DNA of 64,000 nucleotides, from NCBI GenBank assembly GCA_001791275.1, contig MGEH01000018.1, positions 1 through 64,000 on the forward strand, written 5' to 3'. A model generated the notes under the pieces. That model was not told where the DNA came from. It saw nothing but the letters and a program-made list of their open reading frames with translations, and did no database searches. The position numbers and the translations under genes were made by a program. Source of the DNA: Candidatus Uhrbacteria bacterium RIFCSPHIGHO2_12_FULL_60_25 (GTDB taxonomy: Bacteria; Patescibacteriota; Patescibacteriia; 2-12-FULL-60-25). Numbering within the stretch: the first letter of the stretch is position 1; every line of letters begins with the position of its first letter. Below, piece after piece: positions 9,737 through 18,545 of this stretch.

Positions 9737-12325
9737 TCAGCGTTTTCGCGAACATGTTCGCCGTGTATTGATCAGGCGCACGAACGCGGCGCGCGAAGGC
9801 GCATGCAGGTTTTTCAGGAGCGTCTGTCCTGGGCGTTCGCCCATGTCGAGGAGCAGTTCCAGACGGAAGGCGATTTCCTGCGTGGGGCAGAACACACGGC
9901 TCCACGCCAGGCAGGGGTCGAGGGAGCGCGGATTCATGTGCAGCTCGTCGTATTCGATGGCCAAGCTCCGTCGCTCGTTGATCGTCTTGCGGAGCGCGTC
10001 GGGATGCAGGAAGAGCGCCATGCGCGAATCCGGGTCGCGCAGATTCCTCATCACGTCCTCCTGCCCCAGCCGGTACGACGCCAACAACCAGTACGCGAGC
10101 GCCAGCGGTCGAGCGTCGTCCGTGAGGAGTTCAGGATATTGTTGGAGGAACGTCTTCGCGTTTCCTGCTCTGAACCCGCTCACGCGCAACACGCCCAATG
10201 CTTCCTCGGTCGTGTGTTCCGATCGCGTCGGATCAGGATCAAGCGCATGCACGCCCACGGCGATGCGTTTTGCTTCAGCCGCCTGGTCCGGTGTGAGTCC
10301 TTCCCGCGTCTCCGTGAGCGTCCGCCTCTTGCCGTCGGTCGTCGGAAGATGCGAGTCCATGAGCGCATCGCGGTTGAACACGAGCGCGCGCGTGTTCTCA
10401 TTCAGGCGGCGCGTGAACGTGTCGCCTGAGATGCCGAGAACGGCCTTGAGCCGGATGAGCGAATGACAGAGCTGCGTCGGGTTCACGTGTTTCAGATCCG
10501 TGAATGCACGCAGGTGCAGCATGGCGTCGCGCCGGTTCCATCCGGCGAATTCAAAGGCCTGGATGGCCGTCGCGCATTCCGGCACGCTCCGTTTCGCGAT
10601 CGACGGGGGTGGGCTGTATTCATCCTCCGCACCCCGCTTCTTCGGCGGCGTTTCAGCAATTTTGTGCAGGATCCGTCGCGGGGAGACGTCAACGCGGATG
10701 CCGCGCGCTTCAAGGTTCGTGCGGCGGCGGACGAGCGCCGTGGCGCTCAGCCGCAGGGCTCGGTCCGCGCAGAGCACGAGCCGTTCCACGGCGCGTGGCG
10801 TGGGTGAGCCGAGCGCAGCGCGGATGCGCGCGCCGAGGACGTCCACGGGAACTTCCGTGATGGTCGGCGTGACCGATACGATGTAGGCGGCCACGTGCTT
10901 CTTTACACCGAAGTCGTGTACGAACATGCCGTGGAGTTCAAGGAGACGGTCAACGGCTTCTGGCGCGTACACCCGGCGGTGGGAGAGCAGGGCATCCAGT
11001 GCATGCGCGTTCCATCCGGCATCCAGAAGCCGTCCCAGAACAGCGAGGACTGCTTCTTCCGATCCGAGCCATGCGGTGAGCCAGTGGATGCGCATCATGC
11101 GCCGTTCATCGTCATAACCGAAGCCCTCGAGCTTGCGTGCGACATTGTTCATCGCCAGTGGCTTCGGAACATTTTCGTCCTCCAAGATGGACGTCGGTTC
11201 CTCGGTCGCATCCGCGTCCGGTGGTTCCGGGATGGGCTCGTCCGGTTCGTCCGGGATCGTGGCGGACAGGGTGTGCTGTGGTGATTGCCGCACGACGAGG
11301 ATGGCGGGGTTCGCATCCGGGTGTTCGCCGGATGCGATGAGTTCCGCACGGCGCAGGGCTGTGACGTCCGCGTCCTGTAGGAGAAGGGCAGGGGCTTTGA
11401 GAAGCAGTCGTTCCACGTCTGCCTGGGTTGGGAACGGGAGCGCGGCGCGGATTCGTTCCTCGAACGTCTCGAGCGATGCCTGCAGGATGGACGGTTTCTT
11501 CACGAGCATCACGATAACGCGCATGAGGGGCATGCCGAACGTCTCCGTGAGTACGCGCTGGATCTCCCTGATGCGTTCCGAACCGGCGAGTCGGAAATAG
11601 TTGTACGCGCCGAGTGCATCGCGCAGGTCGGCCTTCGTCCATCCGCTGTCGAGCAGGTCCGAAAGGAACGCGAGGCCAGCGTGGTACGATCCGAGGTCCT
11701 TGTAGAGGCGTTCGAGGTACCGCACGCACAGCGTCTCGTTGTACCGCAGGTCGCGCATGAGCTGTTCGAGCCGGTTCCGCGCCGTCTGTTCCGCCTGGAG
11801 CGCATGCCAGAGCGCCGGGTGGTCTAACTGGTACGTCGCTTCGGTGATGCCGCGCGCCACGCACTCGCTCACGATCACGGGATTGAGCGAGAAGTACGCC
11901 GGGAAGGCGTACAGGAACGTCCAGCGGCGCGCGTTGTCCGGAACGAGTTTGGCGGCGCTCTCGAGGAGCGCCGAGAACGTCTCGCCGTCAACGGTGAACG
12001 TCTTCGGCGAGCGGCGCATCATGCGCAGCACGTCCTGCCGGCTCAGTCCCTGGCAGAGGTTCAGGATGCGCGAGACGCGCGGTTCCACGTTTCCGATCGA
12101 GGACCGGTAGTCCGCGGGATTGTCGCGGAGAATCTCTTCCGCCAGATCGGGGCCGAACACGGCGGACATGGCGTCCACCATGGAGCAGGCTTCCTCGGCC
12201 GAGAGGGAGTTGAACGCGCCGATGCGGCGCAGCTGGATGATCAGATTGGGGTCCAGCCCCAGGCGCCGCCCAACGGCGACGTAGGCGTCGATGGGCGTTG
12301 CGGTATTCCGCGCATCGTCGTTCAT
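9737..12325 (-). CDS. Hypothetical 862-aa helical-repeat protein, mTERF-like motifs
   Basis: Intact ORF with AGAAAGGAA upstream; mTERF-like units such as LCQGLSRQDVLRMMRRSPKTFTVDGETFSALLESAAKL. Confidence 0.8.
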   Translation of the reverse strand: MNDDARNTATPIDAYVAVGRRLGLDPNLIIQLRRIGAFNSLSAEEACSMVDAMSAVFGPDLAEEILRDNPADYRSSIGNVEPRVSRILNLCQGLSRQDVLRMMRRSPKTFTVDGETFSALLESAAKLVPDNARRWTFLYAFPAYFSLNPVIVSECVARGITEATYQLDHPALWHALQAEQTARNRLEQLMRDLRYNETLCVRYLERLYKDLGSYHAGLAFLSDLLDSGWTKADLRDALGAYNYFRLAGSERIREIQRVLTETFGMPLMRVIVMLVKKPSILQASLETFEERIRAALPFPTQADVERLLLKAPALLLQDADVTALRRAELIASGEHPDANPAILVVRQSPQHTLSATIPDEPDEPIPEPPDADATEEPTSILEDENVPKPLAMNNVARKLEGFGYDDERRMMRIHWLTAWLGSEEAVLAVLGRLLDAGWNAHALDALLSHRRVYAPEAVDRLLELHGMFVHDFGVKKHVAAYIVSVTPTITEVPVDVLGARIRAALGSPTPRAVERLVLCADRALRLSATALVRRRTNLEARGIRVDVSPRRILHKIAETPPKKRGAEDEYSPPPSIAKRSVPECATAIQAFEFAGWNRRDAMLHLRAFTDLKHVNPTQLCHSLIRLKAVLGISGDTFTRRLNENTRALVFNRDALMDSHLPTTDGKRRTLTETREGLTPDQAAEAKRIAVGVHALDPDPTRSEHTTEEALGVLRVSGFRAGNAKTFLQQYPELLTDDARPLALAYWLLASYRLGQEDVMRNLRDPDSRMALFLHPDALRKTINERRSLAIEYDELHMNPRSLDPCLAWSRVFCPTQEIAFRLELLLDMGERPGQTLLKNLHAPSRAAFVRLINTRRTCSRKR

Positions 12326-12421
12326 GACGATTCCTTTCTGTATGGAGTTGGTTTTTCAAAGGGACGTTCCGGGCATTCAAACATGAAATGACGGTGCCGT
12401 CGAGATGTCTCATATAGAAAG

Positions 12422-12451
12422 GAGCCGACCGTCGAGGATGACGGACGGCTC
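12422..12451 (-). terminator. Terminator hairpin, shared family
   Basis: GAGCCGACCGTC-GAGGAT-GACGGACGGCTC; U-rich on minus strand; downstream of 203-aa gene. Confidence 0.65.
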
Positions 12452-12463
12452 GCAGATAAGAGC

Positions 12464-13075
12464 TCAATTGTCGTTGTCTTTGAACGTGCGCGAGTTTTTC
12501 ACTTGCTCGCGCAGTGCGTTGAAGTTCGAATCGAGCAACGTGGCCAGCTCACGCAGCATCATGACACGGGGCTTGCCCGCTGGCTGGCGCAACACCATAC
12601 GCGCGACGAACTCCGGACGGAACTTGCCCGCGGTGTACGCCATGATGGCGCCGATCACCGACACCTTGTTCTTGGAGGCGGGAATGCGCAGTCGCTTGAT
12701 GATCTCGTCGCGCTTGGCGGCATGTTTCTTCTCCCCGTCCGCCTTGGCCCGGAGGAGTTCCATGCGGATGCCGTCCTTCACGATCACCTCCGCTTCCCGT
12801 GCATCCCGCCGTCGGTCGGTTGTCTGTGTCGACTTCTTGGCTGATGCGGAGCTCTTCTTTTGGGATGGCACCACGAGTGGTCTGTTGACCATGCCGTTTT
12901 TCTCACTTCCGTTCGCGCTCCCGATGGCCGCATGTGAGTGGCCGTTGGCGGCCAGCACGTACAGTCGATTGAATCCGGCCTGATGCTTGCGGCTCAAGCA
13001 GCTGATCGCCGGGGCAAGCAGGGTGCGAATGGCCGTGAGCTCGTCGAGAGTCGTTGCGCCGTGTGTTCTGGGCAT
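12464..13075 (-). CDS. Hypothetical 203-aa protein homologous to the C-terminal half of the 581-aa neighbour
   Basis: Shares TAxxFRPxFxARxxxxxPAxxxxxxLxELATL with ORF 13267..15012. Confidence 0.75.
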   Translation of the reverse strand: MPRTHGATTLDELTAIRTLLAPAISCLSRKHQAGFNRLYVLAANGHSHAAIGSANGSEKNGMVNRPLVVPSQKKSSASAKKSTQTTDRRRDAREAEVIVKDGIRMELLRAKADGEKKHAAKRDEIIKRLRIPASKNKVSVIGAIMAYTAGKFRPEFVARMVLRQPAGKPRVMMLRELATLLDSNFNALREQVKNSRTFKDNDN

Positions 13076-13214
13076 GTTCGCTCCATGGATTTTGAAGTGC
13101 GATAATGGCGTTTTGTGTCGATATTCATGAGGTTCTTATCAAAGAGAACGCGTTGCGTCAACCAGGATGACAGGATGACAGGAGGGTGAGATCGCAGGTT
13201 TGCAGGGAACGAAA

Positions 13215-13243
13215 GAGCCGCACGTCGAGGGGACGTGCGGCTC
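13215..13243 (-). terminator. Terminator hairpin, shared family
   Basis: GAGCCGCACGTC-GAGGG-GACGTGCGGCTC followed on minus strand by TTTCGTT. Confidence 0.7.
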
Positions 13244-13266
13244 GGTGAGGCGCCGACGACTTAGGG

Positions 13267-15012
13267 TCAGTCGGTGAGCCTCGAGGCAATTTCCTTGGCT
13301 TCGGTGCGAAGCTTCTTCACGGGCATGGAGTAGAGCGTGGCAAGCTCCGTGAGCAAGGACTCGTGCTGGTCGGCCGGCAGATCCTTGAGAAGACGAGCGA
13401 TGAATCCGGGGCGGAACCGCGCCGCCGTGCCGGCGATCAGGCTGCCAAGCGTGCGCCTGCCGGGCCCATCGGGTTTCACACCGTACAGGGTCAGGATCGT
13501 GTCCTGCGCGGTTCTGTAGTCGAGCGGTCCCTTGTGCCTGGCGCGCAGGAGATTGAGTCGGTGTTCGTCCGTCTGCTTGAGCGGCACCACATGACCGTTG
13601 ATGTGCATGCCTATTGCACGCGAGAGATTGATCTTGCGCTTGGGCGCGGGCGCCGCTCTGGCAGCCGGAGTTGCGGGAGTCTCGCGCTTGGACGCGCGCG
13701 GTTGCTTGCCTTGTCCGGCCACGGGTTGCGCGGTGTCGGGCGCCGGCCCGACGGCCTCGGCGAGCGCGTCGACGGCCGCGCGCATGTGCTTGAGATGCGC
13801 ATGGACGTCTGCAGGCATCGCGCCGGATGTGCCAGCCAGGTCGCAGAGCCGGTCGAAGTCTGCGCGCAGTTCGCTGTTCAACGCGCCCAGAAAGGGCGCG
13901 AAGCGCTGGCGGATGCCGGCGATGGTCGCCGCGTTGTTCGGGGTCGGTTCGGTCACGTGTTCCTCCTGTGGGTTTGGATGCTCGGATGTGGGATTCGGAT
14001 GTGCGGACGTTTGGTCGACGACCGCCGAAGTACGTGCGGGGAGGTGACTCGTTTCGCGCACCTGCTGGTGCCAGATCGAGGCGATCTCGTCGCCGTGCAC
14101 GATGCTGAACGGCGCCTTGAGCATGACTTTGGCGAGCATTGCCGCGGCTTCAGCCATGTCCATCGGCTCGTTGTGCGTCTGCAAGCGGAAGAGGAGCGTC
14201 CGCATGCGGAAGTTCGACTCGTCCGACCAGTACACGTAGCGCTCCACATGTGAAGGGAGGGTGATGACCGACCCTTGCTGCATGAGCTTGAGGTAGCGGC
14301 GTTCGCCCCGCTCACGGAAGCGCAGGAAGTGCATGAGCGGGTAGCGCTCTTTGCGCGCTTCGTAACGCGCGCCTTCCCGCCGGATTGCGGAGAATGCGAG
14401 GAGCAGATAGAGGAGCGCGCCCGCTTCACGCAGGGCGACCTTCTCCGGATCCGCTCTCACGCCTTCTCTGATCACCGGTTCCTGCGAGTGCAGGTCCACC
14501 AGGTTGCTCCAGAGTTCGTTCCAGTGGGAGCCGAACAGCCGCGCGCAGATGCGCTGCACGAGTTTTGGTTCGTTCAGGCTTCGATTGCCCCGCTGGTCCG
14601 CCATCGTGACGGCCAGGATCCGACCCTTGCCGTTCAACAGAAGCGGCAGGATGTTCGTCAGATCTCGAATGGATGGTTCCACGGTTCCGCACAGATCGAG
14701 GTGGAACATGTCCAGACGGGCCTGGTTGTCGTTCGCTTTGTGGACCGCGGTCGGCAGGTCGGCGAGGGCGCGCACGTGATTGGCGAGCGGGTACGCATGG
14801 CGCAGTTTTCGCGCGCTGGCCGGGTCGTGTTCGACGAGCCAGCAGTGCGTCGGGGGGATGTGTAGCGACCGCCAGCGCTCGTACTCGAGCCCGGCGCCGC
14901 CCATGGTGGCGATCTGCGCGTGTACAAGTGACACGCAGTCCGCCAACAGCGTCAGGATTTGATCGATCACGCGCTGCTTGCTGGTAAGGCTAGCTGGGTC
15001 CATTGAAGTCAC
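13267..15012 (-). CDS. Hypothetical 581-aa protein, possible Rossmann/SAM-methyltransferase-like N-terminal domain
   Basis: Alternating strand pattern CWLVEHD...LDMFHLDLCGT...GRILAVTMADQRGNR; fold assignment by eye only. Confidence 0.7.
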   Translation of the reverse strand: MTSMDPASLTSKQRVIDQILTLLADCVSLVHAQIATMGGAGLEYERWRSLHIPPTHCWLVEHDPASARKLRHAYPLANHVRALADLPTAVHKANDNQARLDMFHLDLCGTVEPSIRDLTNILPLLLNGKGRILAVTMADQRGNRSLNEPKLVQRICARLFGSHWNELWSNLVDLHSQEPVIREGVRADPEKVALREAGALLYLLLAFSAIRREGARYEARKERYPLMHFLRFRERGERRYLKLMQQGSVITLPSHVERYVYWSDESNFRMRTLLFRLQTHNEPMDMAEAAAMLAKVMLKAPFSIVHGDEIASIWHQQVRETSHLPARTSAVVDQTSAHPNPTSEHPNPQEEHVTEPTPNNAATIAGIRQRFAPFLGALNSELRADFDRLCDLAGTSGAMPADVHAHLKHMRAAVDALAEAVGPAPDTAQPVAGQGKQPRASKRETPATPAARAAPAPKRKINLSRAIGMHINGHVVPLKQTDEHRLNLLRARHKGPLDYRTAQDTILTLYGVKPDGPGRRTLGSLIAGTAARFRPGFIARLLKDLPADQHESLLTELATLYSMPVKKLRTEAKEIASRLTD

Positions 15013-15074
15013 GCTTGGGTTGGGGTTGGGAGTTGGGGTGAAAAGTACGCCCCTGAAAGGCAGGGGAACGGATG

Positions 15075-15103
15075 AATCTATCAGGAATTGTCGGTTCGGT
15101 CAA
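15075..15103 (-). promoter_or_regulatory. Putative sigma70 promoter of the 581-aa gene
   Basis: Minus strand TTGACC-17 nt-TAGATT. Confidence 0.55.
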
Positions 15104-15186
15104 GAGCGGTCTTTCCGCGTATTCTTGGCTTAATGGAGTGACGGAATGCGTCTCCGGAGCCGCCCGTCGCAAGCCGTCTGTCTGAC

Positions 15187-15215
15187 TTGACAGTTTGCCT
15201 GATTTTCGATAGGGT
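15187..15215 (+). promoter_or_regulatory. Putative promoter of the HTH/GHKL operon
   Basis: TTGACA-17 nt-TAGGGT. Confidence 0.5.
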
Positions 15216-15293
15216 CACTTGAAACTTGGAACGCGTTTCCAAGCGGACATTCGACAACCCATCACTTCAACAACCTTCCCACATGGAGCGACC

Positions 15294-16445
15294 ATGGGAG
15301 CAAGTGACAACATCCTGAAGGGCATTCAAGAGGCGCGGGACGCCATGCTCAAGATATCGCCGCTCCAGAAGGAGCTGCGCCACCTCGTCCGCCAACGGTT
15401 GGACAAGGAGGGCTGGAACGTGGGTGAGGCCGCCCGATATGGCGGCACCTCATGGACCGACCTGAAGCGTTTTCTCGACGGCACGGGGGCTGTGGCGAGC
15501 GACAAGAAGCTCGCGGCATTCGGGAAGATTGCCAAGCGCGCAGATCTGGCGACGGAGATTGGGCGATACGTTCAACGTTTCTCGGCGACGCGGTTTCTCG
15601 TCATGTCGCTGTTCAGCAAGGACGTCATCAGGACGGCCTTTGACCTCATTGAGCAGTACGTTGCGAAGCAGCCGATCCGCATGGAGGACTATGCGAATGT
15701 GTTCGGCGAGTACGCGCCGATCGTGACCGGTGTGCTGGTGTACGCGTACGACGGCTGCAAGAAGCTCGAGGATCCGAAGGTGCAGGAGGCGGTCACTAAC
15801 GTCCTCCTCGCCGACGACTTTGAGCATCGGGTCACGCAGGCGCTCGAGACTCATACGCGCACGATCGTGGCGGAGCGAGAGCGACTGGATTCGCTCGTGG
15901 AGCAGCTGATGCCGATGTACGGCAACAGCAAGCAGCTGGCCAAGGCGCTGAAGATCTCGGAAGACATCTTCTACCGACCTAAGGACCGTGGATCCATGGC
16001 ACTTCTGACTCGCGTGAGAGCGGTCTGCGAACACGAGCTCGCGCGGCTGCACGCCGAAGGTGGGGCGCCGCGAACACAGATCGACGCGTCTGCGCAGGTA
16101 ACGGCGCGTATCGCGACTGCAGATCCGCCTGTCCTCACGCAACAGAATTTCGCGTTCATCGATCAGGTCCCCACCAAGGACGAGCTCGCTTTCACGCGCC
16201 AGACGCTCGTGCTGGCCCGGGTGATGCTCGAACGGCTGGTGCAGATTCGCGACGACAAGAAGCGGCTGCACATTCTGAACGACTTGAGCGGTTCCGTGGA
16301 GGATCTCGTGCTGGCAGCCAAGCTGTTCAGCTATGAGTATCCCAACGGCGTTCTACGCCTGTTCGACGCCGAACGTGAAGGCATGCAACTCTCGAAACAA
16401 CAAACCGACGGCGCCCCGCGCCGTTCAACGTTCAGGAGGAAATAA
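15294..16445 (+). CDS. Hypothetical protein with N-terminal HTH-like segment
   Basis: RLDKEGWNVGEAARYGGTSWTDLKRFLDG resembles a helix-turn-helix; stop overlaps next ATG (TAATG). Confidence 0.75.
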   Translation: MGASDNILKGIQEARDAMLKISPLQKELRHLVRQRLDKEGWNVGEAARYGGTSWTDLKRFLDGTGAVASDKKLAAFGKIAKRADLATEIGRYVQRFSATRFLVMSLFSKDVIRTAFDLIEQYVAKQPIRMEDYANVFGEYAPIVTGVLVYAYDGCKKLEDPKVQEAVTNVLLADDFEHRVTQALETHTRTIVAERERLDSLVEQLMPMYGNSKQLAKALKISEDIFYRPKDRGSMALLTRVRAVCEHELARLHAEGGAPRTQIDASAQVTARIATADPPVLTQQNFAFIDQVPTKDELAFTRQTLVLARVMLERLVQIRDDKKRLHILNDLSGSVEDLVLAAKLFSYEYPNGVLRLFDAEREGMQLSKQQTDGAPRRSTFRRK

Positions 16446-18430
16446 TGACTTCGAAGAATCCAGCCAGCATCCGGCCGATTACCCCGAGTCTCGGGGAGGG
16501 CAACCTCAAGCAGATGTTCAGCGGCAAGCCGTTCATCCACTGCCTTCTTGAGATGATCAAGAACTCACGCGACTATCGCGCGAAGCTCATTGCCGTGTTC
16601 TTCCAGGGCCGCGATCGGTTCGTGGCATTGGACAACGGAAGGGGCATGGGCGCCAAGAACCGTGACGGGTTCGCTTCGGTGAATCACACCACGGCCACCA
16701 GCCGTGATCAGTCGGGCCGCTTCGGGTCCGGCACCAAGCACATGCTGTACAGCCACGCCACGCAGGTGGAGGTGCTGACGGCGCCGGAGGAGGAGCCTGA
16801 CTGGGTGTATCGGTTCAGCTTCACCACCGAATCCTACGAGCGGATGGTTCTCCGTAAGGAGCAGTTCCTGCCCGAGCGGATGCCGAAGACGAGCCAGACA
16901 TGGCCGCATCCGTTTCCGTTCGGTACGCAGATCGTCTACACCCTGGCAGAGCCAACGAGCCGCGGCATTATGCGCGGCGAGAAGTTGGCGGCGGAGCTGG
17001 CGTCGCGGTTGCCGCTCAAGTTCCGTGACATCCTCACGGTGGACGGCGAACCGCTGCCAGAGAAGAAGCTCGTGGGCCGTCAGTTCGTCCTGAATGAGAA
17101 CCACTCCAAGCTCGGGCCGGTGAGCGTGGAGCTCTATCGGCCGGAGCGGCGACGTTCCGACGATGACCTCCGCATGGCGGTGGTCGAGGTCGGCGAAACG
17201 CCCATACGGAACGTGTTTCGCGTGATGGGCGACGTGAGCGACATGGTACCGGACGTGTTCCGGCTCGATGTGGTGTGCGGCACCATCACCGTTCCCGCGT
17301 TTCGCGACTATGCGAACGAGGACCGAAACACGTTCAGCCCCCGGATCGGCGACGATCCGCGGATCATGCCGTTCGTCCGTTTCCTCGAGCAGATCGCACC
17401 AAGCGTGCAGCAGGCGCTTGAGATCAAGCTGTCCGCGCAGAGCGAGGACGAAGCGGATCGCGCGGCCATGGACGAGCTGCGCGAGATGATCACCGGCGCC
17501 TACGGTCCGGAGCTCGTGGACCGCGATGGCCCCGGAATAGACCCTCCGGTCGACGGCCCCGTCGATCCGCCTATCGAGCCGGACCCCATCTCCCTCTCGC
17601 TCCGTCACGAGTTCGAGCCCGGTGAGGAGATCGACGTGAAGGTGCGACTCCACGGAGATGCAGCCGAGCACTACACGGCGAACGACCTCCAATGGCACAC
17701 CACGCGTGCGAATGCCACGAACATCCGCGTGCTGCCGGACGGCCTGCGCATGACCGCGAACCATTTGGGACGCGGGGTAATCAGCGTAGACATTCCGGGC
17801 ACGCCCTACGGTGCGTCCACCCAGTACGACGTGGTGGCGCAGCGCGTGTTCCGCCTGTCCAGTTCCAACGTCAGCACCAAGGTCAGCAAGAACGTGATGC
17901 TGCTCGGCGTGAACGTGGATCGCCTCAAAGGCAAGCTCGTGTGGAAACACACCGGCGTGGGTCGTCTGGATCCGAACGGCGCCAGGGCGGACTTCAAGTC
18001 CAACATTCCCGGCGTCGCCGAGGTTACGGCGTACGGTGCCGATGATCCGCGGGTGCAGGGCGTGTGCGTGATCAAGGTGAGGCCGGGCAAGGACGCGATC
18101 ATTCGCATCCGTAACCTCCGCTTCATGGAGAAGACGATGGCCTGCCACTCCGGCATGCCACCGGTCGCCATGAGCAAGGGCGGCAACGACAGCGACAGCG
18201 TTCACGTGCTGACGGTGGTCAGCCAGGCGCACGGCTACAAGGAGGCCCGCGAGCGCAGAGAGCTTCCGATGTTTCTCGCGCTCGCCACTGCGCTCGAGTA
18301 CGCCCGTTTCGAGCGGCTGGTCATCAATCCTGACGACGTGGTGGATCAGCGCGACGTCAGGACGGTGCAGGAAGACATCACCAGCACAGCCTGGGAGGTG
18401 TTCGAGGAGCTCGTTCGCTCCAAGAAGTGA
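16445..18430 (+). CDS. GHKL-superfamily ATPase (Hsp90/MORC/histidine-kinase-like), Ig-like C-terminal region
   Basis: N box LLEMIKNSRD, G1 box ALDNGRGMG, G2 box GRFGSGTKHML. Confidence 0.85.
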   Translation: MTSKNPASIRPITPSLGEGNLKQMFSGKPFIHCLLEMIKNSRDYRAKLIAVFFQGRDRFVALDNGRGMGAKNRDGFASVNHTTATSRDQSGRFGSGTKHMLYSHATQVEVLTAPEEEPDWVYRFSFTTESYERMVLRKEQFLPERMPKTSQTWPHPFPFGTQIVYTLAEPTSRGIMRGEKLAAELASRLPLKFRDILTVDGEPLPEKKLVGRQFVLNENHSKLGPVSVELYRPERRRSDDDLRMAVVEVGETPIRNVFRVMGDVSDMVPDVFRLDVVCGTITVPAFRDYANEDRNTFSPRIGDDPRIMPFVRFLEQIAPSVQQALEIKLSAQSEDEADRAAMDELREMITGAYGPELVDRDGPGIDPPVDGPVDPPIEPDPISLSLRHEFEPGEEIDVKVRLHGDAAEHYTANDLQWHTTRANATNIRVLPDGLRMTANHLGRGVISVDIPGTPYGASTQYDVVAQRVFRLSSSNVSTKVSKNVMLLGVNVDRLKGKLVWKHTGVGRLDPNGARADFKSNIPGVAEVTAYGADDPRVQGVCVIKVRPGKDAIIRIRNLRFMEKTMACHSGMPPVAMSKGGNDSDSVHVLTVVSQAHGYKEARERRELPMFLALATALEYARFERLVINPDDVVDQRDVRTVQEDITSTAWEVFEELVRSKK

Positions 18431-18441
18431 TGGCACTCTCA

Positions 18442-18478
18442 AAACGCCCGCATGCGTAACTCACGCATGCGGGCGTTT
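18442..18478 (+). terminator. Terminator after GHKL ATPase gene
   Basis: Perfect 16-bp stem AAACGCCCGCATGCGT-AACTC-ACGCATGCGGGCGTTT. Confidence 0.8.
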
Positions 18479-18506
18479 CTGTTGTTGATATAGTTCATAT
18501 AAACGA

Positions 18507-18538
18507 AAACCGGGACACGTGAGTGCGTATCCCGGTTT
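18507..18538 (-). terminator. Terminator of the coiled-coil gene
   Basis: AAACCGGGA...TCCCGGTTT inverted repeat just downstream of the minus-strand stop. Confidence 0.55.
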
Positions 18539-18545
18539 AAGGTCG

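Noticed and set aside
13160-13190. ATGACAGG tandem upstream of the terminator at 13.2 kb
   Set aside because: Two short units only; likely chance.
16565-18442. 625-aa minus-strand ORF opposite the GHKL ATPase gene
   Set aside because: His/Arg/Leu-rich shadow ORF typical of high-GC antisense frames; plus frame has clear GHKL motifs, an SD-like AGGAGGAA and a terminator.
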